Source: an uncultured Granulosicoccaceae bacterium (GTDB lineage: Bacteria; Pseudomonadota; Gammaproteobacteria; Granulosicoccales; Granulosicoccaceae). From it: 64,000 nt of DNA. Where the stretch lies: assembly GCA_937922675.1 (NCBI GenBank), contig CALAJN010000004.1, positions 124,001-188,000 of the forward strand. The letters run 5' to 3'. This document shows, one piece after another, positions 31,385 through 41,485 of this stretch; position 1 is the stretch's first letter; each line of letters opens with the position of its first letter. The position numbers and the translations under genes were made by a program. The notes beneath the pieces were generated by a model that did not search any database, had not been told where the DNA came from, and saw only the letters and a list, made by a program, of their open reading frames with translations.

Positions 31385-32576
31385 GCCTCTGATCAACCGT
31401 TTTGCACCGGATACCCGTGTGGTCGACAACGCTTCGACTGCGTCACTTGTCAGCGTGACGTCTCGTCTTTTTGGTGCGCGTTTCAAGCACTGGGGCGCGG
31501 GATTGTTCGAGTGGCGTAATCGCCTGTTAGCTGATCCGGATTTTCATCGTCGCGCCCGACGCAACCCCTTCATGCGACTGGTCGCCCGCCGGCGTGCACG
31601 CCAGTTGTTTGATCTGTGTGCAGGCTTTGTCTACTCGCAGGTGCTCGCAAGCTGCGTTGAGCTGGATCTGTTCGAAAGCCTTGCTGAAGGCCCGCGTCAC
31701 AGAGACTGGATTGCTCGGCACACAGGACTTGAATCGGAGTCAGCCGATGTACTGTTGCGCTCGGCGGTGTCCCTGAAACTACTCGAGAAGCGTGGTGAGG
31801 ATACTTATGGGCTTGGCATTCACGGGGCGGCCTTGCGTGCCAACCCGGGGGTGACCAGCATGGTTCAGCATCACGCCTTTTTCTATCGTGATTTGAAAGA
31901 TCCGGTGTCTCTGTTACGCAACGAGCAACAAGACACCATGTTGTCCGCATTCTGGGACTATTCGCACGAAGAAGCGGCCGGGGCCTCACAAGCGCACTAC
32001 AGCGAACTGATGCATGCCTCCCAGACCATGGTGGCAGAGCAAGTCATCGAGGCCTATCCCTTGCGCGAATACCAGCGCTTGCTGGATGTCGGTGGTGGTG
32101 ATGGCACCTTCTTGCGCAGTGTTGCGCAGTCAGCCCCTGATCTTGATCGTGTGTTGTTTGATCTGCCGGCGGTTGTCGAGCGCTGCAAAGCGACCCCGGA
32201 TGCTGCACCGCGCCCTATCGAGTGTCACGGCGGCAACATGTTTGTCGACCCACTTCCACCGGGTGCGGACATCATTTCACTGGTGCGAGTGATACATGAT
32301 CACGATGATGATCAGGCCTTGGCCCTGTTGACACGTTGCCACCAGGCGCTGCCGCCTGGCGGGTCCATCCTTTTGGCAGAGCCGATGGCCGTCGAGGATG
32401 TCGGTGATCCTGCGTCCGACGCCTACTTCGGTTTTTACCTTCATGCCATGCGTCGCGGGAGACCTCGTACGCCGACCGAGCTGAAGGACTTGCTGCAACA
32501 GGCGGGTTTTGTCAGAGCCGTCGAGGTCAAAACTCACCTTCCGATGCTCGTACGCATGTTGGTTGCTCGCGCCTGA
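31374..32576 (+). CDS. crtF: Hydroxyneurosporene O-methyltransferase
   Basis: CrtF methylates the tertiary 1-hydroxyl of carotenoids using SAM. Starting at GTG 31,374 the protein has 400 residues. It has an N-terminal winged-helix/dimerisation domain (LFDLCAGFVYSQVLASCVELDLFESLAEG) and a C-terminal methyltransferase fold with LLDVGGGDGTFLRSVAQ (motif I) and SLVRVIHDHDDDQALALLTRCH. The GTG has an AGGAG nine bases upstream, while the longer frame to 31,272 overlaps crtE deeply and is rejected. The bchC ATG overlaps its stop (TGATG). Confidence 0.93.
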   Translation: MRPEPLINRFAPDTRVVDNASTASLVSVTSRLFGARFKHWGAGLFEWRNRLLADPDFHRRARRNPFMRLVARRRARQLFDLCAGFVYSQVLASCVELDLFESLAEGPRHRDWIARHTGLESESADVLLRSAVSLKLLEKRGEDTYGLGIHGAALRANPGVTSMVQHHAFFYRDLKDPVSLLRNEQQDTMLSAFWDYSHEEAAGASQAHYSELMHASQTMVAEQVIEAYPLREYQRLLDVGGGDGTFLRSVAQSAPDLDRVLFDLPAVVERCKATPDAAPRPIECHGGNMFVDPLPPGADIISLVRVIHDHDDDQALALLTRCHQALPPGGSILLAEPMAVEDVGDPASDAYFGFYLHAMRRGRPRTPTELKDLLQQAGFVRAVEVKTHLPMLVRMLVARA

Positions 32577-33571
32577 TGGAGGATCTTTCCACGCATGCCG
32601 TCGTGTTTGAACAGCCAGGCTCATTGCGTGTGCGGCCGTTGACGCTGGTTAAACCGAGCAAAAGTGACCTGGTCGTCGAGACCGAGTACACAGGCATCAG
32701 TACTGGGACCGAGCGGCTTTTGTGGGAAGGTCGCATGCCAAGCTTTCCGGGTCTGGGTTACCCGCTCGTTCCAGGTTATGAAACTGTCGGTCGAGTGGTG
32801 CAGAGTGGTGATTACTGTCAGGCACGCGTCGGTGATCGTGTGTTTGTACCTGGGGCAATGTGCTACGCCGATGAGGTTCGCGGTTTGTTCGGTGCGACCG
32901 CTTCACGACTGGTGGTCGCAGAAGAGCGTTGTCACTTACTAGGTGATTTGCCGCCAGAGCAAGGGGTTTTGCTTGCGTTGGCAGCGACGGCCATGCACAT
33001 GTTTACACACCGCATCTCGCGGGAAAGCGAGCGCGTTGTGACACTTGCTGATGCACGTGAACATGCACCGCAACTGATCGTGGGTCATGGCACTCTCGGG
33101 CGCTTGCTTGCGCGGCTTTGTGTTGCTGTCGGTGCTCCGCCTCCTGTTGTCTGGGAGAGCGACCCGACGCGTCGCGACGGCGCGCGCGGGTATTCGGTGA
33201 TTGCAATGGAAGATGATGACCGGCGTGACTATGCGCGCACGTGTGACGTAAGTGGCGCCTCTGGTGAGATGTTCAACGATGTGATCGCTCGAATGCTGCC
33301 GGGCGGTGAGTTTGTGCTGGGCGGTTTTTACAGCGAGCCGGTCAGTTTTGCATTTCCCCCTGCCTTCATGCGTGAGATCAACTTGAGCATCGCGGCCCAG
33401 TGGCAGCCGATTGATTTCGTTTTGGTACAAGCGCTGATCCAGTCGCAGACCTTGGCATTGGATGGGCTCATATCGCATATATCACCGGCAAACAAGGCCG
33501 AGTCTGGCTACCGCCAGGCCTTCAACGACAAGGAGTGCCTGAAGATGGCGCTTGACTGGAGAGATTCATGA
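32576..33571 (+). CDS. bchC: 3-hydroxyethyl bacteriochlorophyllide dehydrogenase
   Basis: BchC oxidises the C3 hydroxyethyl group to acetyl, a late step toward bacteriochlorophyllide a. The 331-residue protein resembles medium-chain dehydrogenases: TEYTGISTGTERLLWEGRMPSFPGLGYPLVPGYETVGRV, GDRVFVPGAMCY, a nucleotide-binding IVGHGTLGRLLARL and the C-terminal NDKECLKMALDWR. It overlaps crtF (TGATG) and bchX (ATGA), fixing the operon order crtEF-bchCXYZ. Confidence 0.95.
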   Translation: MEDLSTHAVVFEQPGSLRVRPLTLVKPSKSDLVVETEYTGISTGTERLLWEGRMPSFPGLGYPLVPGYETVGRVVQSGDYCQARVGDRVFVPGAMCYADEVRGLFGATASRLVVAEERCHLLGDLPPEQGVLLALAATAMHMFTHRISRESERVVTLADAREHAPQLIVGHGTLGRLLARLCVAVGAPPPVVWESDPTRRDGARGYSVIAMEDDDRRDYARTCDVSGASGEMFNDVIARMLPGGEFVLGGFYSEPVSFAFPPAFMREINLSIAAQWQPIDFVLVQALIQSQTLALDGLISHISPANKAESGYRQAFNDKECLKMALDWRDS

Positions 33572-34578
33572 GTACGTATACCGTTTCGGTTGATGCCATC
33601 TCGAATATGGCCTCTCAGTTGCGTGAAGAGGCTGAGCAAGAGCCGGATGCCGTGCCGTCAGGTGAGGTGACCAAGGAGACGCAAATTATTGCGATCTACG
33701 GCAAAGGCGGCATCGGCAAGAGTTTTACGCTCGCTAATCTGTCCTACATGATGGCGCAGCAAGGCAAGAAGGTCTTGCTGATCGGTTGTGATCCAAAGAG
33801 CGATACCACCTCCTTGTTGTTCGGTGGACGTGCTTGCCCGACGATTATCGAGACTTCCTCGCGCAAGAAGCAATCGGGTGAATCGGTCGAGATCGGTGAC
33901 GTGTGCTTTGTGCGTGATGGGGTCTACGCGATGGAGCTCGGTGGTCCGGAAGTCGGTCGAGGCTGCGGTGGTCGCGGCATCATTCACGGCTTCGAGCTGA
34001 TGGAGAAACTCGGTTTTCACGACTGGGACTTCGACTATGTCTTGCTGGACTTTCTTGGCGACGTTGTGTGCGGTGGCTTTGGATTGCCCATAGCGCGAGA
34101 CATGTGTCAGAAGGTCATTGTCGTTGGCTCGAATGATCTGCAATCACTGTATGTGGCAAACAACGTCTGTTCCGCGGTGGAGTACTTTCGCAAACTTGGC
34201 GGTAACGTCGGTGTGGCGGGGATGGTCGTCAACAAGGACGATGGCACGGGCGAGGCGCAAGCCTTTGCTGATGCTGCTGGTATCCCGGTGCTGTCAGCCA
34301 TACCGGCCGATGATGACATTCGACGCAAGAGCGCCTCGTATGAAATTATCGGCTACCCGGACAGCCCCTGGGGCAGCATGTTTGCGGATCTGGTCACAGG
34401 TATCGAGCAATCAAAACCTGAACACCCAACACCCTTGTCACAAGATGAGTTGCTGGGCTTGTTCAGTGGTTCTGATGAGGACGCTCGCGTTGAAATGCAA
34501 CCGGCAACGTCCGCTGAGCTGCGCGGCAAGAACTTCGTTGATGCGCCTTCACTTGAAGTCATCTACGACGAGGTCTGA
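33568..34578 (+). CDS. bchX: Chlorophyllide a reductase, iron protein BchX
   Basis: BchX is the NifH-like ATPase that supplies electrons to BchY/BchZ for reduction of the C7=C8 bond. The 336-residue protein has the P-loop [16 protein letters not shown] (about 46-61), GCDPKSDTTSLLFGG, and the cluster Cys residues in VGRGCGGRGIIHGF and DVVCGGFGLPIARDMC. The first 30 residues are variable in this family. It begins on the bchC stop and is followed by bchY after 2 bp. Confidence 0.97.
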   Translation: MSTYTVSVDAISNMASQLREEAEQEPDAVPSGEVTKETQIIAIYGKGGIGKSFTLANLSYMMAQQGKKVLLIGCDPKSDTTSLLFGGRACPTIIETSSRKKQSGESVEIGDVCFVRDGVYAMELGGPEVGRGCGGRGIIHGFELMEKLGFHDWDFDYVLLDFLGDVVCGGFGLPIARDMCQKVIVVGSNDLQSLYVANNVCSAVEYFRKLGGNVGVAGMVVNKDDGTGEAQAFADAAGIPVLSAIPADDDIRRKSASYEIIGYPDSPWGSMFADLVTGIEQSKPEHPTPLSQDELLGLFSGSDEDARVEMQPATSAELRGKNFVDAPSLEVIYDEV

Positions 34579-34580
34579 AC

Positions 34581-36128
34581 GTGAGCCACGATCACATCGA
34601 GCCCGTACCGATCGACTTTGTCGGCGCAACGACCTCGACTGACAAGGACGCGACTGGTGCTGGGTGTCACGGTGGTGCCGATACCCTGCGCGAGGCCGCG
34701 GAGGCAGCGGGCAAGACTGAAACGCTTGAGCGTTACAGACGCGATTATCCGCTGGGCCCGCATGATCAGCCACAGAGCATGTGTCCGGCATTTGGTTCAT
34801 TGCGTGTGGGCTTGCGCATGCAGCGCACCGCCACGATTCTCTCTGGTAGTGCCTGTTGTGTGTACGGTCTGACCTTTACGTCTCACTTCTACGGTGCAAG
34901 GCGTACCGTTGGCTACGTGCCCTTTGATTCCGAAACCTTGGTGACCGGAAAGCTGTTCGAGGATATCCGTGAGGCGGTATTCAAGCTTGCAGACCCGGAT
35001 AAATACGACACCATCATCGTCACCAACCTGTGTGTGCCGACAGCCTCCGGTGTGCCACTGGATCTGCTACCCGATCAGGTCAATGGTGTGCGCATAGTCG
35101 GCATTGATGTACCGGGTTTTGGTGTGCCAACGCATGCGGAGGCCAAGGACGTACTGGCGGGCGCCATGTTGGCCTATGCCAGAAAAGAGGTTCAGCAGGG
35201 TCCTGTTTCAGCGCCGGCGACTCGCCGTGAGGATAGACCGACGGTTACCTTGCTCGGTGAATTGTTTCCCGCTGACCCCATCGGCATCGGCCAACTGCTC
35301 GAACCGCTGGGTCTTGCTGCAGGCCCTGTGGTGCCGACACGAGAATGGCGTGAGTTGTATTCGGCGCTTGATGGTGCCGTTGTCGCCGCCATACACCCGT
35401 TCTATCAAGCATCGGTACGCGAATTTCAAAGTGCTGGACGATCCATTGTGGGCTCAGCGCCTGTCGGTTGTGAAGGAACCGCTGCCTGGCTGGAAGCCAT
35501 TGGCGATCAGTGTGGTGTGAGCAGTGAAGCGATCGGTCGAGCCAAGGATCGATTTCTTCCTGCTATCCGCCAGACACTCGATGCCGCACCGATCAAGGGG
35601 CGCTTGATCATCTCGGGATATGAGGGCTCGGAGCTATTGGTCGCAAGGCTGGCTATCGAGAGCGGCGCTACTGTGCACTATGTCGGCAGTGCCTGTCCCA
35701 AGACCCCATACTCTCAGGAAGATGCCGCCTGGCTTGAAAGCCGAGGCGTCGAGGTACGCTTTCGGGCATCGCTGGAAAATGATTTGCAAGCGCTCGAGGA
35801 GTATGAGCCGGATCTTGCCATCGGCACCACACCTTTGGTCCAGGCAGCCAAGAGTCGCGCTACACCAGCCTTGTATTTTACCAATCTGATATCAGCCAGA
35901 CCCCTGATGGGTGTGGCGGGTGCCGGGTCCATCGCTCAGGTCATCAACGCTGCGATGGCCAATAGTGAGCGCTTTGACACGATGAAGAATTTCTTTGAAG
36001 GCGTGGGCGAGGGTGATGCTGCCGGGATCTGGGAAACCACCCCGGTACCCAGGCCCGAGTTCAAGGCGCAATTTGCTCGCAAGCTTGAAAAGCAGGCAGC
36101 ACAACGCAAGAGCACGGCGACAAACTGA
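34581..36128 (+). CDS. bchY: Chlorophyllide a reductase subunit BchY
   Basis: BchY is a nitrogenase-like subunit of chlorophyllide a oxidoreductase. The 515-residue product starts at a GTG (34,581) and has [48 protein letters not shown], conserved Cys in [12 protein letters not shown], and [12 protein letters not shown] near its end. The Cys residues in [15 protein letters not shown] and NLCVPT are the expected FeS ligands. Its stop overlaps the bchZ ATG (TGATG). Confidence 0.97.
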   Translation: MSHDHIEPVPIDFVGATTSTDKDATGAGCHGGADTLREAAEAAGKTETLERYRRDYPLGPHDQPQSMCPAFGSLRVGLRMQRTATILSGSACCVYGLTFTSHFYGARRTVGYVPFDSETLVTGKLFEDIREAVFKLADPDKYDTIIVTNLCVPTASGVPLDLLPDQVNGVRIVGIDVPGFGVPTHAEAKDVLAGAMLAYARKEVQQGPVSAPATRREDRPTVTLLGELFPADPIGIGQLLEPLGLAAGPVVPTREWRELYSALDGAVVAAIHPFYQASVREFQSAGRSIVGSAPVGCEGTAAWLEAIGDQCGVSSEAIGRAKDRFLPAIRQTLDAAPIKGRLIISGYEGSELLVARLAIESGATVHYVGSACPKTPYSQEDAAWLESRGVEVRFRASLENDLQALEEYEPDLAIGTTPLVQAAKSRATPALYFTNLISARPLMGVAGAGSIAQVINAAMANSERFDTMKNFFEGVGEGDAAGIWETTPVPRPEFKAQFARKLEKQAAQRKSTATN

Positions 36129-37573
36129 TGCTGGTTCTCGATCATGACAGGGCGGGCGGTTATTGGGGCGCGGTCTACGCCTTTACCGCCATCAAGGGGC
36201 TGCAGGTCATTGTAGACGGACCGGTTGGCTGTGAAAATCTACCGGTCACCTCGGTACTGCACTATACCGATGGTCTGCCGCCGCACGAGCTGCCTATCGT
36301 TGTGACAGGGCTTGGAGAACAGGAACTGGGCCAGGATGGTACGGAGAAGGCGATGCGTCGGGCGCATCAGTCGCTTGATCCCGACTTGCCAGCGGTTGTT
36401 GTCACAGGATCCATCGCCGAGATGATCGGCGGAGGGGTCACACCTGAGGGCACGGGGATTTTGCGTTTTTTGCCTCGTACCATCGATGAAGATCAATGGC
36501 AGAGTGCTGATCGCGCGATCAACTGGTTGTGGACCGAGTTCGGACCCAGGAAAGTACCGGCTCGGCGGCCCAAGGAGGGCGAGAAGCCACGTGTGAATCT
36601 GATTGGTCCGATCTACGGGCAATTCAACATGCCGTCAGATCTTGCCGAGATCAGGCGCCTGGTTGAAGGAATCGGCTGCGAAGTGAACATGACCTTCCCG
36701 CTGGGTTCGCATCTTGCGGACGTACGCAATCTTGCTGATGCCGATGTCAACATTTGTCTGTACCGCGAGTTTGGGCGCATCTTGTGTGAGGCACTTGAGC
36801 GCCCGTACTTGCAAGCGCCTATTGGATTGCACAGCACCACGCGTTTTTTAAGAAAGCTCGGTGAGTTGACAGGACTGGACCCTGAGCCGTTCATCGAACG
36901 CGAGAGACACACCACGATCAAACCCTTGTGGGATCTGTGGCGTTCGGTTACACAGGACTTCTTCGCCACGGCGTCTTTCGGTGTGGTAGCTCATGAGACC
37001 TATGCACGCGGACTGGAGCGTTTCCTGAAGGACGAGATGGGTCTGCCATGTACGTTTGCGGTGTCGCGCTGTCCAGGCAAGAAGACGGACAACGAAGCTA
37101 TACGAGAACACGTTCAAAAGCAGACGCCGTTGGTCCTCTTTGGTAGCTACAACGAGCGAATGTACCTGTCCGAGATTGGATCGAAGGCGGTGTATGTGCC
37201 CGCTTCGTTCCCGGGCACTGCCATTCGACGGCACACGGGTACGCCTTTCATGGGCTATTCCGGCGCCACCTATCTGGTGCAAGAGGTGTGCAATGCCTTG
37301 TTCGATATGCTGTTCAACATCTTGCCGCTCGGGACAGAGCTTGACCGAGAGCAGGAAGTAACACCCAGTCGTCTATTGGCCCCGTTGCAATGGAACGACG
37401 ATGCGCACCTGCTGCTGGAAGAACTGGTTGAATTGCAGCCCGTTCTCATTCGTATATCCAGCGCAAAAAGGCTGCGTGATCGCAGTGAGAAAGCGGCAAG
37501 AGCCGAAGCCTCTCAATGGGTAACTGTCGATCATGTGTCGGCTGCCGCTGCCCATGAAGAGGCGGTGCATTGA
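36128..37573 (+). CDS. bchZ: Chlorophyllide a reductase subunit BchZ
   Basis: BchZ completes the nitrogenase-like catalytic component with BchY. The 481-residue protein starts [62 protein letters not shown], a highly conserved block including the FeS Cys in [41 protein letters not shown] and [30 protein letters not shown] follow. It is immediately followed by pufQ, whose promoter in other purple bacteria lies within the end of bchZ. Confidence 0.97.
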   Translation: MLVLDHDRAGGYWGAVYAFTAIKGLQVIVDGPVGCENLPVTSVLHYTDGLPPHELPIVVTGLGEQELGQDGTEKAMRRAHQSLDPDLPAVVVTGSIAEMIGGGVTPEGTGILRFLPRTIDEDQWQSADRAINWLWTEFGPRKVPARRPKEGEKPRVNLIGPIYGQFNMPSDLAEIRRLVEGIGCEVNMTFPLGSHLADVRNLADADVNICLYREFGRILCEALERPYLQAPIGLHSTTRFLRKLGELTGLDPEPFIERERHTTIKPLWDLWRSVTQDFFATASFGVVAHETYARGLERFLKDEMGLPCTFAVSRCPGKKTDNEAIREHVQKQTPLVLFGSYNERMYLSEIGSKAVYVPASFPGTAIRRHTGTPFMGYSGATYLVQEVCNALFDMLFNILPLGTELDREQEVTPSRLLAPLQWNDDAHLLLEELVELQPVLIRISSAKRLRDRSEKAARAEASQWVTVDHVSAAAAHEEAVH

Positions 37574-37608
37574 ACACCGCAACAACACACAACCAGCCGG
37601 AGATGGCC

Positions 37609-37860
37609 ATGAAATCAATCACAGCTGACGGATCAATTTCACCAGGAAGCGATGCTGGTACACGCGTCAGAGCGCGTGCGCCCAAGCTTGAGTACCGCTT
37701 GATTCACGCGCTGGCCTTCCTGACCTTTCTGGTAGCAGGTTCGATCTGGTATCTGCTGTCTCTTGGTTTTCTGCGGCGCGGCGAGCAGGGTGCTGATTCA
37801 CCGATCAGCATGGCGCGAACAGCTACAGACAGTATCCCGTTTGTCTTTCAGGGTCATTGA
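37609..37860 (+). CDS. pufQ: PufQ-like protein
   Basis: PufQ is a small membrane protein needed for bacteriochlorophyll synthesis and antenna assembly, encoded between bchZ and pufB in Rhodobacter. The 83-residue product from ATG 37,609 (CGGAG six bases upstream) has one transmembrane helix (LEYRLIHALAFLTFLVAGSIWYLLSL) and a C-terminal segment ending MARTATDSIPFVF that resembles the PufQ end. A TTG at 37,570 overlapping the bchZ stop would add 13 residues. Similarity is modest; position is the main argument. Confidence 0.78.
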   Translation: MKSITADGSISPGSDAGTRVRARAPKLEYRLIHALAFLTFLVAGSIWYLLSLGFLRRGEQGADSPISMARTATDSIPFVFQGH

Positions 37861-38018
37861 AGAATACACACAGGTGTGGGTCCAGCCGTGGCCCGCATTA
37901 ACCGAATTTCATCTGTTGCCAGGCATCAGGTGAATGTCAGTGCCGGGGCTTGCCGCGGCGCATCCATCCGGCGCTGCCTGCGCCGAACTGGCCGCAAGGC
38001 CGCAACAGGAGAGGCACC
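37861..38018 (+). promoter_or_regulatory. pufQ-pufB intergenic leader
   Basis: 158 bases without a gene, holding a perfect 6-bp hairpin with a 5-nt loop (37,969-37,985, arms CGGCGC/GCGCCG) and a strong ribosome-binding site (AGGAGAGG) before pufB. Such 5' hairpins in puf mRNA are processing and stability elements in Rhodobacter; that role here is inference. No PpsR palindrome is seen in it. Confidence 0.5.
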
Positions 38019-38243
38019 ATGAACGAAGAACAACCCGGTGGCATGCCATCCGGGCTCAATGCCAATGAGGCGCGAGAGTTTCACGCTCTTTTCATAACGA
38101 GTTTTCTGCTTTTCACAGGTATCGCTACTTTCGCTCACTTCCTTGCATGGTTGTGGCGTCCGTGGTTGCCGGGTGAAGACGGCTACTCGATGATCAACGG
38201 GACAACTGAACAGCTGTCTCACTTGATCACATACCTCACATAA
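38019..38243 (+). CDS. pufB: Light-harvesting 1 beta polypeptide
   Basis: LH1-beta binds bacteriochlorophyll in the ring around the reaction centre. The 74-residue protein has the family block [42 protein letters not shown] with His40 as the bacteriochlorophyll ligand and Trp-Arg-Pro-Trp at the end of the helix. After LPG it carries about 22 more residues ([20 protein letters not shown]..), where most LH1-beta chains end within a few residues. The strong AGGAGAGG site precedes the ATG at 38,019. Confidence 0.94.
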   Translation: MNEEQPGGMPSGLNANEAREFHALFITSFLLFTGIATFAHFLAWLWRPWLPGEDGYSMINGTTEQLSHLITYLT

Positions 38244-38257
38244 GGAGACCTGAAACT

Positions 38258-38461
38258 ATGTGGCGTATCTGGATGATATTTGAACCGCGACGAGCGCTAA
38301 TCGGGCTTGCAGTATTTCTGTTTTCCCTGGCGATCATTATTCACTTCATCTTGTTGAGCTCTGACAGGTTCAACTGGATTGATGGTCCTCAGGTATCCCT
38401 TTCCTCGGATGCTGTGGACAGTGATGCACAAGCTTCAGTGCCAGTCTCGTTGATTGGCTGA
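38258..38461 (+). CDS. pufA: Light-harvesting 1 alpha polypeptide
   Basis: LH1-alpha pairs with LH1-beta. The 67-residue protein starts [20 protein letters not shown], has His29 as the bacteriochlorophyll ligand in [15 protein letters not shown] and a C-terminal tail of about 25 residues ([19 protein letters not shown]..) that is longer and more acidic than usual. It lies 14 bp after pufB with its own GGAGA ribosome-binding site. The following 93-bp gap to pufL contains inverted repeats. Confidence 0.95.
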   Translation: MWRIWMIFEPRRALIGLAVFLFSLAIIIHFILLSSDRFNWIDGPQVSLSSDAVDSDAQASVPVSLIG

Positions 38462-38465
38462 TTGG

Positions 38466-38507
38466 GGCAAGACATGACGCCGGCTGGTTGGTTCCTTGCC
38501 GATCGGC
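38466..38507 (+). promoter_or_regulatory. pufA-pufL intercistronic inverted repeats
   Basis: GGCAAG at 38,466-38,471 can pair with CTTGCC at 38,495-38,500, and GCCGATCGGC (38,498-38,507) is a perfect 10-bp palindrome overlapping it. In Rhodobacter, hairpins between pufA and pufL protect the pufBA part of the transcript and set the antenna/reaction-centre ratio. The same role is inferred from position; folding was not computed. Confidence 0.5.
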
Positions 38508-38554
38508 TGGCGGCATAACGATTTCCGACTTGGGGCGACGAGGGTAGCCACGAT

Positions 38555-39379
38555 ATGGCGATGTTGAATTTCGAAAGAAAGTACCGGGTGCGCGGAGGTA
38601 CCCTTATTGGTGGCGACCTGTTTGATTTTTGGGTCGGTCCATTCTGGGTCGGTTTTTTTGGTGTTACCACGATCTTCTTTTCGATCATTGGCACAGCGCT
38701 GCTGGCCTATGGCGCTGCCATTGGAGACACCTGGAATATCTGGCGTATCAATATAGCGCCGCCGGATCTTTCCTACGGGCTTGCATTTGCGCCGCTAAAA
38801 GAGGGTGGCTTGTGGCAGATCGTCACTATCTGCGCCTGTGGTGCCTTTATCTCCTGGACGCTGCGACAGGTCGAGATTTCAAGAAAGCTCGGTATGGGTT
38901 ATCACATTCCCGTGGCCTACAGTTTTGCGGTCCTCGCCTACATCACATTGGTGGTGGTCAGACCCGTTCTGCTGGGAGCATGGGGACATGGCTTTCCCTA
39001 TGGAATCCTCAGCCATCTTGATTGGGTGTCCAACGTGGGCTACCAGTTTCTGCATTTTCACTACAACCCGGCACACATGCTGGCAGTGACCTTTTTCTTC
39101 ACTAACGCGCTCGCCTTGTCCTTGCATGGCGGACTCGTGTTATCCGCAACCAACCCGCCCGCGGGCCAAAAAGTCAAGACACCGGAGCACGAGGACACCT
39201 ACTTTCGCGACATCATCGGGTACTCGATCGGCACACTAGGAATCCACAGGCTCGGTATGTTCCTCGCAGTGAGTGCAGCCTTCTGGAGCGCCGTCTGCAT
39301 CGTTATCAGTGGACCCTTCTGGACGCGCGGTTGGCCAGAGTGGTGGAACTGGTGGCTTGAACTGCCCATCTGGAGTTGA
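38555..39379 (+). CDS. pufL: Photosynthetic reaction centre L subunit
   Basis: PufL and PufM form the heterodimer that binds the special pair, pheophytins and quinones. The 274-residue protein begins [36 protein letters not shown] and has five membrane helices. His154, His174, His191 and His231 correspond, with a one-residue offset, to Rhodobacter L-His153, His173 (special pair), His190 and His230 (non-haem iron). No ligand is missing. Confidence 0.98.
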   Translation: MAMLNFERKYRVRGGTLIGGDLFDFWVGPFWVGFFGVTTIFFSIIGTALLAYGAAIGDTWNIWRINIAPPDLSYGLAFAPLKEGGLWQIVTICACGAFISWTLRQVEISRKLGMGYHIPVAYSFAVLAYITLVVVRPVLLGAWGHGFPYGILSHLDWVSNVGYQFLHFHYNPAHMLAVTFFFTNALALSLHGGLVLSATNPPAGQKVKTPEHEDTYFRDIIGYSIGTLGIHRLGMFLAVSAAFWSAVCIVISGPFWTRGWPEWWNWWLELPIWS

Positions 39380-39392
39380 GGAGGGACTACTC

Positions 39393-40379
39393 ATGCGTCA
39401 ATATCAAAACGTATTTACACAAGTACAGATCTACGGCCCTACCGAGATGGGTGTGCCGGTAAAACGTGGTCAGCGCGAACGACTCGGCAAACCGATTCTG
39501 AACCGTTGGATCGGGATGATCGGCAATGCGCAGATCGGCCCTTTCTATCTCGGATATACCGGCTTGTTGGCCCTCGTCTCGGGCTTCCTTGCCTTTGAGA
39601 TCATCGGTTTCAATATGCTTGCCTCGGTGAACTGGGACCCGGTGCAGTTTGTTCGTCAGCTCTTCTGGCTGGCGCTTGAGCCGCCGTCACCGGAATACGG
39701 TCTGTCCATTCCGCCAATGGCGGAAGGTGGCTGGTGGTTGTTGGCCGGGTTCTTTCTGACGATCTCCATTCTGCTGTGGTGGACGCGGCTGTTCCTGCGC
39801 GCCAGAGCACTGGGTATGGGCTATCACATTCCCTGGGCGTTCGCTGCAGCTATCTGGTTGTTTCTGGTGCTGGGCTTTTTCCGCCCACTGCTGTTGGGTA
39901 CCTGGAGTGAGGCAGTGCCTTTTGGCATCTTTCCTCATCTGGATTGGACGGCAGCGTTCTCCATCCGCTACGGCAATCTGTTCTACAACCCGTTCCACAT
40001 GCTGTCGATCGTGTTTCTCTATGGCTCAGCGGTATTGTTTGCGATGCATGGCGCGACCATTCTCGCGGTCGGGCGGTACGGCGGCGAGCGAGAAATCGAG
40101 CAGATTACTGATCGTGGTACGGCAACCGAGCGAGCGGCGCTGTTCTGGCGCTGGACCATGGGCTTTAATGCAACCATGGAGTCCATTCACCGATGGGCCT
40201 GGTGGTTCGCTATCTTGTGCCCGATAACAGGAGGCATCGGTATTCTGTTGACCGGCACGGTTGTTGATAATTGGTATCTGTGGGGTGTCAAGCATGGCAT
40301 TGCGCCCGCGTATCCCGACGTATGGGTGCCCACCGTTGACCCGGCTCTGTCTGTGGGCCCATCGGAGAGCGCACAATGA
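39393..40379 (+). CDS. pufM: Photosynthetic reaction centre M subunit
   Basis: From ATG 39,393 (GAGGAGGG upstream) the protein has 328 residues and five membrane helices. His182, His202 (special pair, in NPFHML), His219, Glu234 and His266 (iron ligands) fall at the same numbers as in Rhodobacter sphaeroides, and Trp252 beside QA is present. A longer frame to 39,273 overlaps pufL and is rejected. The C-terminal tail ([20 protein letters not shown]) extends as in species with a bound tetraheme cytochrome. The pufC ATG overlaps its stop (ATGA). Confidence 0.98.
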   Translation: MRQYQNVFTQVQIYGPTEMGVPVKRGQRERLGKPILNRWIGMIGNAQIGPFYLGYTGLLALVSGFLAFEIIGFNMLASVNWDPVQFVRQLFWLALEPPSPEYGLSIPPMAEGGWWLLAGFFLTISILLWWTRLFLRARALGMGYHIPWAFAAAIWLFLVLGFFRPLLLGTWSEAVPFGIFPHLDWTAAFSIRYGNLFYNPFHMLSIVFLYGSAVLFAMHGATILAVGRYGGEREIEQITDRGTATERAALFWRWTMGFNATMESIHRWAWWFAILCPITGGIGILLTGTVVDNWYLWGVKHGIAPAYPDVWVPTVDPALSVGPSESAQ

Positions 40380-41401
40380 TCAAGCCAATGCGCATAGGCC
40401 TCATCGTATTATCGGCGGCTGTGCTTCAGGCCTGCTGGGAAGCTCCACCCATGGACTCCGAACAATCCGGGTTTCGCGGGACGGGCATGCTGCAAACCAC
40501 TAATCCTGACGTGGTTGATCCGATTCTGGCGGACAATGTGCTGCCAGAGCCGATTGCGGCGGTGCCGGTAGTGGAGGGTGGTCCCACCGCTGGTCAGATT
40601 TATCAGAACGTCCAGGTCCTGGGTGATTTGTCTGTTGCCGAGTTTGCACGAACCATGGCAGCAATAACGGCTTGGGTTTCCCCTGAGCAGGGCTGCGCGT
40701 ACTGCCACGAAGGCGGCAACTTTGCCGAGGACAAGCTGTACACCAAAATGGTCTCGCGTCGAATGATGGAGATGACGATGGAGATCAACACGCAGTGGTC
40801 ATCTCATGTGGGAGACACCGGTGTGACTTGTCTGACCTGTCATCGCGGCAACAACGTGCCAGAGTACATCTGGTTTGAGCAGGATGGCCCGCCCACAGCA
40901 GGCGGCATAAGCGCCAAGGGTTATCAGCAGAATCATGCAGCGATGAATGTTGGCTCTACTTCCATGTTGAGTGACCCGTTCTCGAAGTACCTGACCACAG
41001 ATCCGGCACCCATTCGCGTTATCTCGCAAACGGCATTGCCACAGGCTGGAGATGCTCGTCACATGAGTAGTACGCAGGCCACCGAAAATACGTACTCACT
41101 GATGTTTCACATGTCTGAGGGATTGGGCGTCAACTGCACCTACTGCCATAACACCAGAGCCTTCACCAGTTGGGAACAAAGCCCGCCGGCGAGGGTAACA
41201 GCCTGGCATGGTTTGCAGATGGTGAGCTCATTGAACGATGAGTATCTGGAGCCGCTGGGGCCGACCTATCCGCCGCATCGCTTGGGTCCACTCGGTGATG
41301 CGCCCAAGACCAATTGCACCACGTGTCATCAGAATGTGAACAAGCCCTTTGCCGGGGCCAGCATGCTCGACGACTACCCGATCTGGCGTCCAGATGAATA
41401 G
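40376..41401 (+). CDS. pufC: Reaction-centre tetraheme cytochrome c subunit
   Basis: PufC re-reduces the photo-oxidised special pair from the periplasm. The 341-residue protein has a lipoprotein signal ending in LQAC (Cys20, lipid anchor) and four CxxCH haem-binding motifs at Cys107-His111, Cys152-His156, Cys254-His258 and Cys314-His318. Met-rich helices before the haems ([20 protein letters not shown]) provide candidate axial ligands. It ends the puf operon; a strong hairpin follows 40 bp later. Confidence 0.97.
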   Translation: MIKPMRIGLIVLSAAVLQACWEAPPMDSEQSGFRGTGMLQTTNPDVVDPILADNVLPEPIAAVPVVEGGPTAGQIYQNVQVLGDLSVAEFARTMAAITAWVSPEQGCAYCHEGGNFAEDKLYTKMVSRRMMEMTMEINTQWSSHVGDTGVTCLTCHRGNNVPEYIWFEQDGPPTAGGISAKGYQQNHAAMNVGSTSMLSDPFSKYLTTDPAPIRVISQTALPQAGDARHMSSTQATENTYSLMFHMSEGLGVNCTYCHNTRAFTSWEQSPPARVTAWHGLQMVSSLNDEYLEPLGPTYPPHRLGPLGDAPKTNCTTCHQNVNKPFAGASMLDDYPIWRPDE

Positions 41402-41441
41402 CGCTGACTGAAAGAGTGCCGTTTCGTTGAGATACCGTCCG

Positions 41442-41469
41442 CCTGACCGGGCCCTGGGGCCCGGTCAGG
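41442..41469 (+). terminator. Strong GC-rich hairpin ending the puf operon
   Basis: Perfect inverted repeat: 13-base arms (CCTGACCGGGCCC and its complement) around TG, effectively a 12-bp stem with a 4-nt loop. It is followed by TT only, not a full T-run, so it may be a terminator or a 3'-end stabiliser of puf mRNA. Confidence 0.75.
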
Positions 41470-41485
41470 TTGGCAATCGGCCGCC

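Noticed and set aside
38555-41401. pufX downstream of pufM
   Set aside because: pufC follows pufM directly with a 4-bp overlap; there is no room for pufX.
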